DNA of 64,000 nucleotides from Brasilonema sp. CT11. GTDB taxonomy: Bacteria; Cyanobacteriota; Cyanobacteriia; Cyanobacteriales; Nostocaceae. Below the pieces are notes generated by a model, which saw only the letters and a program-made list of their open reading frames with translations, ran no database searches and had not been told where the DNA came from. Positions 27,338 through 35,975 of the stretch are shown here, in pieces. The first letter of the stretch is position 1. Each line of letters begins with the position of its first letter. Made by a program: the position numbers and the translations under genes. The stretch lies in contig NZ_JABXYX010000021.1 of assembly GCF_017982655.1 (NCBI RefSeq), positions 1 through 64,000 on the forward strand. The letters are read 5' to 3'.

Positions 27338-28324
27338 TTAATTTGCTTGTGTTGTTGTCGTTTGCTGAGTACACAAATTTGCGACATATGTTTGCCGTTG
27401 CTCAACAAAAGACGGAGACGGATTCTCAACATCGTAGAGGGTTTGCACAGCATCTGACCAAGCTTTGGCATCTCCGTTTTTATCATTCTCCTGTTTAATT
27501 TTGTAGTTGGTAAAGTAATCTGCTTTTATCACTGCAATATCTTCTTGGGAAGCTTTCGTTGCTCGTAGTTTCTGCTCTAAGGTTTGCAAATCTGCTTGGA
27601 TTTTATCGCGATCGCCTGCAGCCATAATCTGAAATGTTGTCCATAGGTTACGATCAGAACTTGAGGACTCAGCTCCTAACAGTTGCCATTGATAAAGTTT
27701 ACCTGGTTGCAAGGGTTCTTTCCCGTTGTAGGCGATTTTTTTATCTGTGGGGTTGAGAGATTGTGTCCACAGTACGGTTTGAGTTTCGCGATCGCGCACG
27801 GTAATCTGAGCAGCTCTACCTTGCCAGAGAAACAACGGGCGATCGCGCCAAATAACGTATGTTTCCAGCAAACCAGGTGAAATGGCGCAAATACCACTGC
27901 GTGCGCCTAAACGATGACGGGGACGCCGCTGCCAAAATGCGCTAAGCCTAGCTGTAAATCCTTGCTGGACAACCGGTTGAGGAGATTTAGGAACTGGGGC
28001 AGTCTGGGCGTTGCTGATCGCAGTGGTACTGACGAATAAGGGGATAATTGCATAGATAAACAAAAACTTGCGGTGTTGAAGATTAAATTGAATCGGGCTT
28101 ACGCTGAAGAGATCCCCCAACCCCCTTAAAAAGGGGGCTTTTAAGATTCTCTCGTTTTTAAGGCTATCGTGTACACACATCTCGTTTTTTACCTCACCCT
28201 CGCTTTTCGCTGCGCTAAAATCTTTCCCTCTCCTTGCTAAGGAGAGGGATGCCCGACAGGGCAGGGTGAGGTTCCGAGGAGGTTTCGGGTTTTGAGTGCG
28301 TAAGTCCTGTTGAATATTAAACAT
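27338..28324 (-). CDS. DUF928 protein with a repeat-derived N-terminal extension
   Basis: The frame gives 328 residues and overlaps the CHAT-CHASE2 stop by 8 bp. The recognisable protein starts late: a signal peptide at about residues 84-106 (FLFIYAIIPLFVSTTAISNAQ) followed by the DUF928 domain (PRHRLGARSG.C, W.DRPLF.W.G.A, QWQL, and a C-terminal helical part with Q.YVANLC). The preceding ~70 residues translate a palindromic repeat (28191-28272) and a CCCCCTT/AAGGGGG palindrome, so an insertion has separated an original start (MFNIQQD) from the signal peptide, or translation starts internally at a non-ATG codon. DUF928 genes often neighbour CHAT and haemagglutinin-type genes in cyanobacteria. 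Probably periplasmic. Confidence 0.8.
   Translation of the reverse strand: MFNIQQDLRTQNPKPPRNLTLPCRASLSLARRGKDFSAAKSEGEVKNEMCVHDSLKNERILKAPFLRGLGDLFSVSPIQFNLQHRKFLFIYAIIPLFVSTTAISNAQTAPVPKSPQPVVQQGFTARLSAFWQRRPRHRLGARSGICAISPGLLETYVIWRDRPLFLWQGRAAQITVRDRETQTVLWTQSLNPTDKKIAYNGKEPLQPGKLYQWQLLGAESSSSDRNLWTTFQIMAAGDRDKIQADLQTLEQKLRATKASQEDIAVIKADYFTNYKIKQENDKNGDAKAWSDAVQTLYDVENPSPSFVEQRQTYVANLCTQQTTTTQAN
28191..28272. repeat. Palindromic repeat (ACCTCACCC/GGGTGAGGT family) inside the DUF928 frame
   Basis: The ends ACCTCACCC and GGGTGAGGT and the inner CCCTCTCCTT...AAGGAGAGGG hairpin match the elements at 2837-2934, 3021-3118 and 30770-30828. It lies within the open frame of the DUF928 gene. Confidence 0.8.
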
Positions 28325-30737
28325 CTTTCTCTCTCCTTGTAGCAGGTAAAACGTAAGCCAAAAACACTAACGAAGGTAAAAGCCAGGGGAGCAAAACCGA
28401 AGCCCAAATATAAAGCTGTAGCCCAATGACGCCATAAACTGCTGTTGCTCCTATCGCAGCAGTCCTGATTTGTAAGCGACGGGTTGGACTCATTGAAAAC
28501 TGCTGGCGTTTGAGGAGTAATACGGTGATTTTGCCGAGGATGACAGCAACACCAATCACCCAGAAATCAGGGATAGGAATCACAAAGTGTCGCCGGAGAA
28601 AATGGTGAGTCATGTACGCCAAAGATTCACCCCCTGTCAGCTGAGATTGTTGCGTCCAATATCTCATCGCCGCAGGTGCATCAAAGCGATCCGCTTTTCC
28701 AGGTGCGATTCCTAAGCGTTCGTCGCTTCCCACCGCAATCAGCACAACCTGCGAAAGTAGTGGAGATTTGTTAATTTCGGGATCTTCAAGCAATTTCCAA
28801 GCGGGAATTCGCTGATAAACGCGATCAGGGGGAAGGGAGAAATCGACTATAGGTTGTAAACCAAAGGGCGGATACCAGTTTAAAGGAGGAGGTAAATCGC
28901 GGATTTTGGGAGCTATCTGCTCAATTGCACTCAGCAATTGAGTGCGTAAGCTGATCTTACTTGTATCGAGCCTTGGTAAGTCAAGGATTGAGGAGCGAGA
29001 TGTGTGCACAAGTGACATTAAATAAGCCATTGGGCAAGCTTGGCGACAATCTTGATCTGGAAGCGGGATTTCAACAAAGTGGGGATCAACCACATCTATA
29101 TATCCTTGCACTGTCCAATTTTCACTTGCAATAGCAGTAGCTTTACTGATGCTCAACTCACGACCCGATTCCAAAATCCCAGCAATTATTAACCACGTAT
29201 TTTGGTCAACTGCTTGCTGTACGGCTTTTGCTAAATCTTGATCTCCAGATGGGGGGTCTTTTTGCGGTGTATCAAGCACCACATCTAACCCAACGACGGA
29301 AGCATTTAATTTTTGTAGGCGTTCGATTAACTTTGCTAAATAGCTACGATTAATCGGATTGAGTTGGGAAATGCGACCATGAGAAATCGATTCGGTATCA
29401 ATCTCCACGAGTGCAACTGGGGGATCTTCCTCAGACGGGACTTGAACGGTTGCGTCGCGGTAAATTGACTGGACGAATGTGCGCCCGTTCAATAGTTGCC
29501 CTGCAACGGGGGGAATGCAACTGAGGACAATACTGGTGCATAGTGCGATCGCCTCAATCGGTTTTGGTAATAAATCATATAATTTTTTTGGCAATTTTCC
29601 TCGGTTTATACGGAATAAAGCAGAGCCTGGATAGCAAAACAACGAAGGCACCAAAGAAGCAGAGGGATAAGTATGACTCTTTTCCATCCGCAGAAATTGA
29701 CGCGCCGCCATCATCGACTCGTACACATCCAAGTGTTTCGCCAACCCTTGCAGAAATCGTACCAAAAATTCCTGCGCCACACAATTGTGGATCGGTTCGC
29801 GCATCACCACAACTTGACTAAAACCAATATCAATCAACGCATCTGCAAGACTTAGTCCACTACAGGAGTTGAAAATAGCAACCTGTAGACCGAGTTTTTT
29901 TGCAGCTATCAATTGTGATCTAATTTCGCTGATCGAAATTGACATACCAGGAGCAATTCCTAACTCGCCCCCTGTCATCTGAGTTTCGTTGCTGTGTCCG
30001 GCAAAAAATAGTATATCCCACCCTTGCTGGTCTGTTATTGCCTTAGTAATTTGTTGGATGGCTTGCTGTGGTGTTTGCTTTGGTTGCCAACCAACAAACT
30101 GGATATCTGCAATGCGGGAGAGCGATCGCACAGCCTGCCGATCTGCTTCAAAATTTAACCCAGTATCATCACCCAAAATCGCCAGAATACGCGCACGTCG
30201 CCGTTGTGGTCTTGTGTACTGGCTTGGGCTTTCTGTGGCAATATTTAAAGGAGCGCGAATAATCCGAATTGTTCCTGTGGTTGCGAACTCTGTGCCAAAT
30301 TCCCAAGCTTCCCAAGGAAAACGGGCTAACTCAAGGGGTGCACAGGTGAGAAAAAGTTGCACAGTCTCAGTTGTTTGTGGATTCGCCTTGACAAATTCTT
30401 GACTTAGTTTGGCAATCTGTGCGCGAATTTCGTACAGTTCGGCACTGCGTAACCAGCGATGAAACTCAAACATAAACTTTGTTTCCGCTTTAACAAGTTC
30501 CGCGTGCCAGTCCACTTTTATAGTTGCAATTCCACCACTAATCGCCCGTCCCCGCATTTGTTCCGACTGATAAAAGTTGAGATATGCCCGCCGCCATTCC
30601 TCATAAAGCGAAGATAAGACAGTTGGATAATTGATTTGCACACTTAGATTTTGTCCTTGTCCCCAAGACAACGCAAACAAGCAAATTTTCTCAACTTTTT
30701 GAACTTTCAGGTGAAGAAAATGGGAATTAAATTTCAT
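28317..30737 (-). CDS. CHAT-CHASE2 membrane protein
   Basis: The 806-residue protein has an N-terminal region ending in a CHAT peptidase-like domain (about 130-365). The presumed dyad is His248 in FFAGHS and Cys292 in FNSCSG. A transmembrane segment follows (about 385-410), then a CHASE2 sensory domain (about 425-690: VALVEIDTESI, then ...VVGLDVVLD...). Three closing transmembrane segments span about 705-800. The CHASE2 part should be extracytoplasmic and the CHAT part cytosolic, so the protein can couple an outside signal to an inside peptidase. It follows the DUF1822 gene by 109 bp and overlaps the DUF928 gene start. Ligand and target are unknown. Confidence 0.88.
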   Translation of the reverse strand: MKFNSHFLHLKVQKVEKICLFALSWGQGQNLSVQINYPTVLSSLYEEWRRAYLNFYQSEQMRGRAISGGIATIKVDWHAELVKAETKFMFEFHRWLRSAELYEIRAQIAKLSQEFVKANPQTTETVQLFLTCAPLELARFPWEAWEFGTEFATTGTIRIIRAPLNIATESPSQYTRPQRRRARILAILGDDTGLNFEADRQAVRSLSRIADIQFVGWQPKQTPQQAIQQITKAITDQQGWDILFFAGHSNETQMTGGELGIAPGMSISISEIRSQLIAAKKLGLQVAIFNSCSGLSLADALIDIGFSQVVVMREPIHNCVAQEFLVRFLQGLAKHLDVYESMMAARQFLRMEKSHTYPSASLVPSLFCYPGSALFRINRGKLPKKLYDLLPKPIEAIALCTSIVLSCIPPVAGQLLNGRTFVQSIYRDATVQVPSEEDPPVALVEIDTESISHGRISQLNPINRSYLAKLIERLQKLNASVVGLDVVLDTPQKDPPSGDQDLAKAVQQAVDQNTWLIIAGILESGRELSISKATAIASENWTVQGYIDVVDPHFVEIPLPDQDCRQACPMAYLMSLVHTSRSSILDLPRLDTSKISLRTQLLSAIEQIAPKIRDLPPPLNWYPPFGLQPIVDFSLPPDRVYQRIPAWKLLEDPEINKSPLLSQVVLIAVGSDERLGIAPGKADRFDAPAAMRYWTQQSQLTGGESLAYMTHHFLRRHFVIPIPDFWVIGVAVILGKITVLLLKRQQFSMSPTRRLQIRTAAIGATAVYGVIGLQLYIWASVLLPWLLPSLVFLAYVLPATRREKDV

Positions 30738-30769
30738 ATAGGAGTTTTGTTAGTAGTTGAGGGCGTTAT

Positions 30770-30828
30770 ACCTCACCCCTTCCCCTCTCCTTATCAAGGA
30801 GAGGGGTACCCCAAGGACGGGGTGAGGT
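30770..30828. repeat. Short member of the ACCTCACCCC/GGGGTGAGGT palindromic family
   Basis: A 59-bp palindromic element between the DUF1822 and CHAT-CHASE2 genes with ends ACCTCACCCC and GGGGTGAGGT and an inner CCCCTCTCCTT/AAGGAGAGGGG hairpin. In an mRNA it would form a strong stem loop and could set the relative expression of the two genes. Confidence 0.75.
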
Positions 30829-30846
30829 TTGGATACGAAACGGATT

Positions 30847-32139
30847 TCATATTATTTCCAACTCAAAACCAAAAGGTGGAATTTCAAAAACAGCATGATC
30901 AGCGCTCACCGTCACCCAAAATCGTTCGCCCCAATTACCAATAACTTGAGCATAGAGTATATCCTGATTTGTGTTCTCCTGAGACTGTTCAAAGAGTAGC
31001 TGTGTTTCATCTTTAATTTCCAGCTTGAGGTGCATTGATAGCTGCGTCGGCTGTTGTGGACTTAAAGCAATCAGTAACATCCATTCCGGAGAATCTAATT
31101 CTTGCGATACTACCCACGTCACCGCGTAGAGTCGCAAACTTCCCTGTTCCCAACGCAAGTCGCGGTAAGCGCCTCGCGCTGTTGCAGGAATTTGAACGCC
31201 TTGCTGTTCCAAAGCTGTGCGAATCTTATAAAAGTCTTCTTCCAATGATCGTAGCCCAGACAATGTTAGCGATGGCATAAGCATCCATCCCAATTCCTGA
31301 GCCACCGTATCAAGCTGGTTGCGTAACCACAAACCAACGTTGATCAGGGGTTGAGAACGCGCTTGAGCGGAAACTTCGTACACCCAGTTAACGAGTTCAG
31401 GGTTTTGCAACAATGTCTTACCTTCTTCGACTGTTAGCAATTCCCAAACGGGCTTAGTTACAAGTTGAGATTGTAGTGTTGTCAGTTTTTGCCGCAGTAC
31501 TGTATCACTCTCCTGTTGTGCAGATGAAGTTGTGGGTAGAACGATCGCATCTGGTTCTAAGCAACGCAGATTCAGCAGTAGCGCGTTGGGATCAGAATTA
31601 AACCAGGTTATAGGTAGTGTATACGTCCAATCTTGTTCAAGTTGAAGTGATGCAGATGCTTGATATCGACAGTACTGTTCGTAGTTTAAAAAACCAGAGA
31701 CTGCAACCTGTTGTTCCTCTTCCTCCACCTGGATTTGTACATAGAAATGAGCCGCAAAATCAGGGATGTCAAAAACTGCACTTGGGAAGCTGACTTGGTT
31801 TTCATCTAGATTGCTAGAAGCTACGATGCAGAGTTTGAAGGAATCAACTTGAACGTTACACACCGCCGCTATCAAATTTGCATACGCTGGTTGCCAAATT
31901 GAGGCATCTGTGCTAGTCATTCTCAAATCTGGGGCGCGATCGCTCAGCCATTGCTCAAATCCTAGTGCAGCCAACGCAGCTAGATAAACTTGCCAGCGTT
32001 GATCTGGCAAATGAATTGATTGACTCAGACGCGCAGCTGTTTGTAATTGGTCTGATGATAGCTCGGTTTGTGAATCATTAAGCGATCGCCAATCGAGTAA
32101 ATCTGTCAAATCTGGCATTGATGCAGGTTGATCAATCAT
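30847..32139 (-). CDS. DUF1822 protein
   Basis: This 430-residue, probably soluble protein matches the DUF1822 layout: an N-terminal segment (FDAPQWLSDRAPDL-type region here FEQWLSDRAPDLR), a middle beta-rich part and a long C-terminal part with LTVEEGKTLL and VNVGLWLRNQLDTVAQELGW. Its start codon overlaps the stop of the sigma-like gene (ATGA at 32136-32139), so the two are translationally coupled. DUF1822 proteins regularly accompany CHAT-CHASE2 genes in filamentous cyanobacteria, but no activity is known to me. Confidence 0.85.
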   Translation of the reverse strand: MIDQPASMPDLTDLLDWRSLNDSQTELSSDQLQTAARLSQSIHLPDQRWQVYLAALAALGFEQWLSDRAPDLRMTSTDASIWQPAYANLIAAVCNVQVDSFKLCIVASSNLDENQVSFPSAVFDIPDFAAHFYVQIQVEEEEQQVAVSGFLNYEQYCRYQASASLQLEQDWTYTLPITWFNSDPNALLLNLRCLEPDAIVLPTTSSAQQESDTVLRQKLTTLQSQLVTKPVWELLTVEEGKTLLQNPELVNWVYEVSAQARSQPLINVGLWLRNQLDTVAQELGWMLMPSLTLSGLRSLEEDFYKIRTALEQQGVQIPATARGAYRDLRWEQGSLRLYAVTWVVSQELDSPEWMLLIALSPQQPTQLSMHLKLEIKDETQLLFEQSQENTNQDILYAQVIGNWGERFWVTVSADHAVFEIPPFGFELEII

Positions 32140-33515
32140 GATGTAGGAATCCTTGAATCGAGATAACGACAGATGCGACGTGCCAAGAGACTGGGTAGGG
32201 ATTGATTGCGAACCGGATTTTTTGCCTCGGATTCTGCTTCCTGGATGATGCCCGTAATTTGTTCATCTAGAATCACTTCTACCTGTTGATCTAAGCTTTG
32301 TAAACGTTCGGAGTTAGTATACATCTTGGCGTAATCAACAATGCGCGATTGCAACATCACGAGTAATCGCTGACGGATATCAGCACGTAAATCGTTAAGT
32401 TTTAATAAACGAGTCACTTCATATTGTTTTTTTAATCCAATTTGCGGCGCGATTTGACTCATAGATTGACCTTGGCAATGGAAAAGATGTAGAGCATTGA
32501 TAAATAATTGCTTTACCGATGAACGTTTGCGTTGCAGCTGAGAAATCCAATCGCCAATGACTTGAGAAATCGCCTGATCTAAACATTGAATAAATTGATT
32601 TTGATAATATTTAAGAAATTCAACAATTTCATGATCATCTTGAACGACCTCTGAGCGATCTACAAACGGTTGAATCTCTGTTTGATCGAAAGAAACGCCA
32701 GGAACCATTCCTCCTTGTGCCGAAATCCGAGATTGCCGGATTTTGGATGCGATCGCATTTAACTGTCGCAAGACTGCTTCAGGCGTGAGTCTGCGAATAC
32801 TGCGAACTTTCAAGTCATCAGCGATACGAATTAACTGCTGAGGCGTTGGTGGCTGACAGGGTTGTTTCGTCCCAGTAATGCGCTGTTGCAGGCGGTCTTC
32901 ACGATAGACTGCATGAAAGCTTTGTAAAAGTTCACAATTTTGCTGAATTTCAATTTGTGTTAACTGATACACATCCGCAAGAATTTGCTGTAATCGCTTC
33001 GAGGTTGTATCGTTCAGCAATGCCCAATCGCTGATTATATAAACACCATGCTGTAACAAAAACCGCTTTAGTTCTGGATGTTGCCGAACATAACGTGTTA
33101 CCCATGTGTTGAGCGTTCCCTTTGCTGGATCGAAACTTTGCAAAATAGTCGTCGCCAGAGAACGATAGGGAACACTTTCAGGCGAGTTTGATGAAACCCG
33201 CCCCTGATCATCTAAAACAAAAGGCAATAAATCTTGATAAGTAAAACCGTGGCGACTGCCAAACTTAACTGCCAAACCCAGACAAGCTTGATTGATTTGG
33301 TGTGAGATATAGCAGCGTAAACAACTCTGGGCCATTTTTTCATTCTGCCGCATTTGCAGCCAAAGTTGGCGCACAATCGTTGTATCAGGGACGTTATTCG
33401 TCCATTCAGGAAATTGGTTTTGGAAATACGTCTTAACAGCAATCATTGTTTCCACCCGACGCGAGCCAGTTGAATCTAACTTGACAAGTTGCCAGTATTT
33501 TGATGCAGATACCAC
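32136..33515 (-). CDS. Sigma-70-like regulatory protein
   Basis: This 459-residue protein begins with GTG at 33515 (YWQLVKLDSTGSRRVETMIAVKTYF). Two parts recall sigma factors. At about residues 125-160, FDPAKGTLNTWVTRYVRQHPELKRFL looks like region 2 (compare FDP.KG...TW). At about 335-385, KRSSVKQLFINALHL and SMSQIAPQIGLKKQYEVTRLL resemble a region-4 helix-turn-helix. The long middle and the ~60-residue tail are unlike standard sigma factors. It heads the cluster and is coupled by ATGA overlap to DUF1822, so it may direct transcription of the cluster. Sigma activity is inference; an RNA-polymerase-independent role is possible. Confidence 0.65.
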   Translation of the reverse strand: MVSASKYWQLVKLDSTGSRRVETMIAVKTYFQNQFPEWTNNVPDTTIVRQLWLQMRQNEKMAQSCLRCYISHQINQACLGLAVKFGSRHGFTYQDLLPFVLDDQGRVSSNSPESVPYRSLATTILQSFDPAKGTLNTWVTRYVRQHPELKRFLLQHGVYIISDWALLNDTTSKRLQQILADVYQLTQIEIQQNCELLQSFHAVYREDRLQQRITGTKQPCQPPTPQQLIRIADDLKVRSIRRLTPEAVLRQLNAIASKIRQSRISAQGGMVPGVSFDQTEIQPFVDRSEVVQDDHEIVEFLKYYQNQFIQCLDQAISQVIGDWISQLQRKRSSVKQLFINALHLFHCQGQSMSQIAPQIGLKKQYEVTRLLKLNDLRADIRQRLLVMLQSRIVDYAKMYTNSERLQSLDQQVEVILDEQITGIIQEAESEAKNPVRNQSLPSLLARRICRYLDSRIPTS

Positions 33516-34027
33516 AGTGTTTTACTTATCCAAAGCCAGTCACTCTCAATTTTTTCACCTCCTCAATTTAAAGTCACTATTTTTTCGGGCGTGTTACTCA
33601 TACTTCTCTCTAGTTCTGGCTGAGTCAACTCATGCAAAAAACTCCTTTGCCACTGGGAAACACCGATTTCTCTTGCAATGTAGAGACGTTGCCCTATGGC
33701 TGACGCCACGCCTTACGGCTATCGGGTTCGGCAGTTGCTACCCTGCGGGAAGCCCTCCGGGTTCGGGGGTTCGCAATCGACGGGAACCGCCAAGACTGCG
33801 ACCCCCTCACCGCCCTCCGGCGTCTACAAGTCGGGGAACCCGGACACCAGATACCTACGGAGGGAGACCCTCCTGCAGTACTGGCTCCCCAACGCACTGC
33901 CTCACATGCAACGTCTCTACACGTACCGTACTATTCTCTAGCGTGAAAAGTGCCCACCCTAAGGTTTTCGGTCATTTCACAACAGGAAGAAAGTACTGGC
34001 AAAAGATGAAAAAATTGCCAAATCTCA
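33516..34027. repeat. Repeat gap containing a 243-bp MITE
   Basis: The first 160 bp are probably the promoter region of the sigma-like gene. The rest is dominated by the element at 33679-33921 described separately. No gene is visible. Confidence 0.6.
33679..33921. mobile_element. MITE with TGTAGAGACGTTGC inverted ends
   Basis: The ends TGTAGAGACGTTGC (33679-33692) and GCAACGTCTCTACA (33908-33921) are perfect inverted repeats. The 243-bp interior is a mosaic of short palindromes, including CGGAGGGAGACCCTCC followed by TGCAGTACTGGCTCCC, also found at about 61013-61045 and, inverted, near 36838-36860. A decayed relative of the ends is at 59521-59550. Without coding capacity, it would need a transposase in trans. 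Confidence 0.7.
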
Positions 34028-35455
34028 TCAAGCCAAACTGGATTGCGCAATAATTTGACGCACTTGATTAGGAGTCAAATTCGGATTGGCACTCAGCATC
34101 AATGCCGCTACACCTGAAACATAAGGTGTAGCCATCGAAGTGCCATCTTTATAGTCATACTTATTATTAGGAACTGTGGAATAAATATCAACACCAGGAG
34201 CAACCACATAGTCTATTTTATTGTTGGAACCTGCCTTGTTTGAGAAATTAGGTACGTAATTATATTGATCAATCGCACCCACTGCGATTCCCCAATCAGT
34301 TGCTAATGCCGCTGGATATATGGGTTTATCAGTACCATCATTCCCTGCAGCCATGACAACAATTGCACCCCGTTGCGTTGCATACTGGATAGCCAGTGCA
34401 TCTTCAGCTGAATAATTTCCACCCAAGCTAAGATTAATCACATCTGCCCCATTATTAGCTGCATAGATAATTCCCTGTGCAATACTCTTAGAAGTACCCG
34501 CGCCCTGATTATCTAGTACTTTGATTGGCATAATTTGAGAATTGTAGGCAACACCTGTTGTCCCAAATCCATTGTTTTCAGCAGCAATGATTCCAGCAAC
34601 ATGAGTTCCATGACTGTTATCATCCATCGGATTGTTGTTGTTGCCTACAAAATTCCATCCAATGACATCATCAACGTATCCATTGTGATCATCATCAATA
34701 CCATTACCAGGAATTTCGCCTCGATTCCTCCAAATATTATTATCTAAATCTGTGTGCGTATAGTCCACTCCACTATCAACCACAGCCACAACAACATTTT
34801 TACCTGTATAGCCTTTTGCCCACACTTCCGGTGCCTGAATCCTATCCAGTCCCCAATTGTATCCACCTACATTAGAAACATCAGCAAAAGGTGACTTTCC
34901 AATTGCTCCTGCTACGGCTGCGGCTGCATTCACAAGTCCGTAGCCATACACTTTACTAAATGTATTTGATTGTGCAGTTAAAGACTGTGACGTTGAGAGC
35001 GTTTGTCCACTCAACTCATCTGTCTTTGTTGCAGTTGCAAAATAGTTTGCCTGCGTTGTATCGCCATTATTTGCCAGAAAAGAGAGTGGAATTTGAGTAT
35101 CAATACCAAATCCACTGTTATTATTAGCAAGAACTTGACCCGTGATGTCATCAATGACTTGTCGAGAAGTATCGAACTGGAAGGAATTAGAATTGTAGTC
35201 AAAATCACCTGCAATCAAATTCAGCGAATCATCATTTGTGTAGACATATTGGCTGGACTTGCCATCATCTGTGATGTCTAGGTAGTCAGAAAGACTGTAT
35301 ATTTCAGGAGAAATAGATTGTGCTTTTAAATTAGAGTTATTGCGGAAATTCATGAGAAGACTATTAGAATCGAATGAATCCGCTGTAGGTGTTGTTAAAA
35401 TTCCAGACGAATTTTCTAAAAATGCACCGCTGGTATCAATTGGAGTGTTAAGCAT
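34028..35455 (-). CDS. Subtilisin-like serine protease (S8)
   Basis: This 475-residue protein has the full subtilase triad: Asp227 (VVDSGVD), His282 (SHGTHVAG), Ser440 (GTSMATP), plus the oxyanion Asn371 (AAGND). The first ~190 residues are a low-complexity Ser/Asn/Asp-rich region without an obvious signal peptide. They contain YGYGLVNAAAAV (170-181), a motif that in many subtilases lies after the catalytic Ser. The protein ends only 35 residues after Ser440, so this piece seems to stand at the front of the domain. Asp/Asn-rich loops (NGIDDDHNGYVDDVIG) are typical calcium-binding parts. Related cyanobacterial enzymes are exported or calcium-dependent proteases. Confidence 0.88.
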   Translation of the reverse strand: MLNTPIDTSGAFLENSSGILTTPTADSFDSNSLLMNFRNNSNLKAQSISPEIYSLSDYLDITDDGKSSQYVYTNDDSLNLIAGDFDYNSNSFQFDTSRQVIDDITGQVLANNNSGFGIDTQIPLSFLANNGDTTQANYFATATKTDELSGQTLSTSQSLTAQSNTFSKVYGYGLVNAAAAVAGAIGKSPFADVSNVGGYNWGLDRIQAPEVWAKGYTGKNVVVAVVDSGVDYTHTDLDNNIWRNRGEIPGNGIDDDHNGYVDDVIGWNFVGNNNNPMDDNSHGTHVAGIIAAENNGFGTTGVAYNSQIMPIKVLDNQGAGTSKSIAQGIIYAANNGADVINLSLGGNYSAEDALAIQYATQRGAIVVMAAGNDGTDKPIYPAALATDWGIAVGAIDQYNYVPNFSNKAGSNNKIDYVVAPGVDIYSTVPNNKYDYKDGTSMATPYVSGVAALMLSANPNLTPNQVRQIIAQSSLA

Positions 35456-35975
35456 AGCCTTGGTACTTCATGTTTTTTTGAGCTATGTTATTTACTAGTG
35501 CTCAACCCAAGAGACTTATGCATTTTTATGAAAATTTACACTGATTTCTTGTTCTTTGCCTCTGGTAAGGAACAAGAATCCGTTCTCGTCCGCCTAGGAC
35601 TGTAAGTCCCAGGCTAATAGGCGAAGTCCATTTTAATGGACTCAGGCTGGAATTTTTTTGAGTATATTGAAACACTAAATTATATAAAACTTAGTGGTTT
35701 ACTCGTAATTGTGCAAGATCTGAGCCTCTCACGCTTCTCCCTTCTCCCTGCTCAGGTGCTCCCTTCTCCCTTCTCCCTTCTCCCTTCTCCCTGTGTTTCT
35801 TCAGAAGTACCTTACTTTTAAGTGCCTACTTCTCATTTTAACTTGACATAGTTTACAGTTAGTACGGATAAAAAGTTGAACCACAAATAAGGACTGGTTC
35901 GTAGTTGCGTTTCTGCGTAATCAACGAACTCAGTCACCAATCCCAAATCTACTGTTTGCTATTGGAAATTGATTA
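35456..35975. repeat. Gap with CCTAGGACTGTAAGTCC array and CTTCTCC tandem repeat
   Basis: Around 35589-35645 is a palindromic array, CCTAGGACTGTAAGTCCCAGG, then AGTCCATT-TT-AATGGACT, related to that at 27134-27213. Positions 35733-35793 hold a pyrimidine-rich repeat of CTTCTCC units, the complement of the GGGAGCA/GGGAGAA repeats elsewhere. No gene is visible; the azoreductase promoter should lie in the last 130 bp. Confidence 0.6.

Noticed and set aside
30770-30828. Rho-independent terminator between DUF1822 and CHAT-CHASE2
   Set aside because: The hairpin is strong but lacks a T-run and belongs to a dispersed palindromic family, so I list it as a repeat.
33481-34053. 190-codon frame on the plus strand
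   Set aside because: Its Arg/Pro-rich middle is MITE and repeat translation; no family resemblance.
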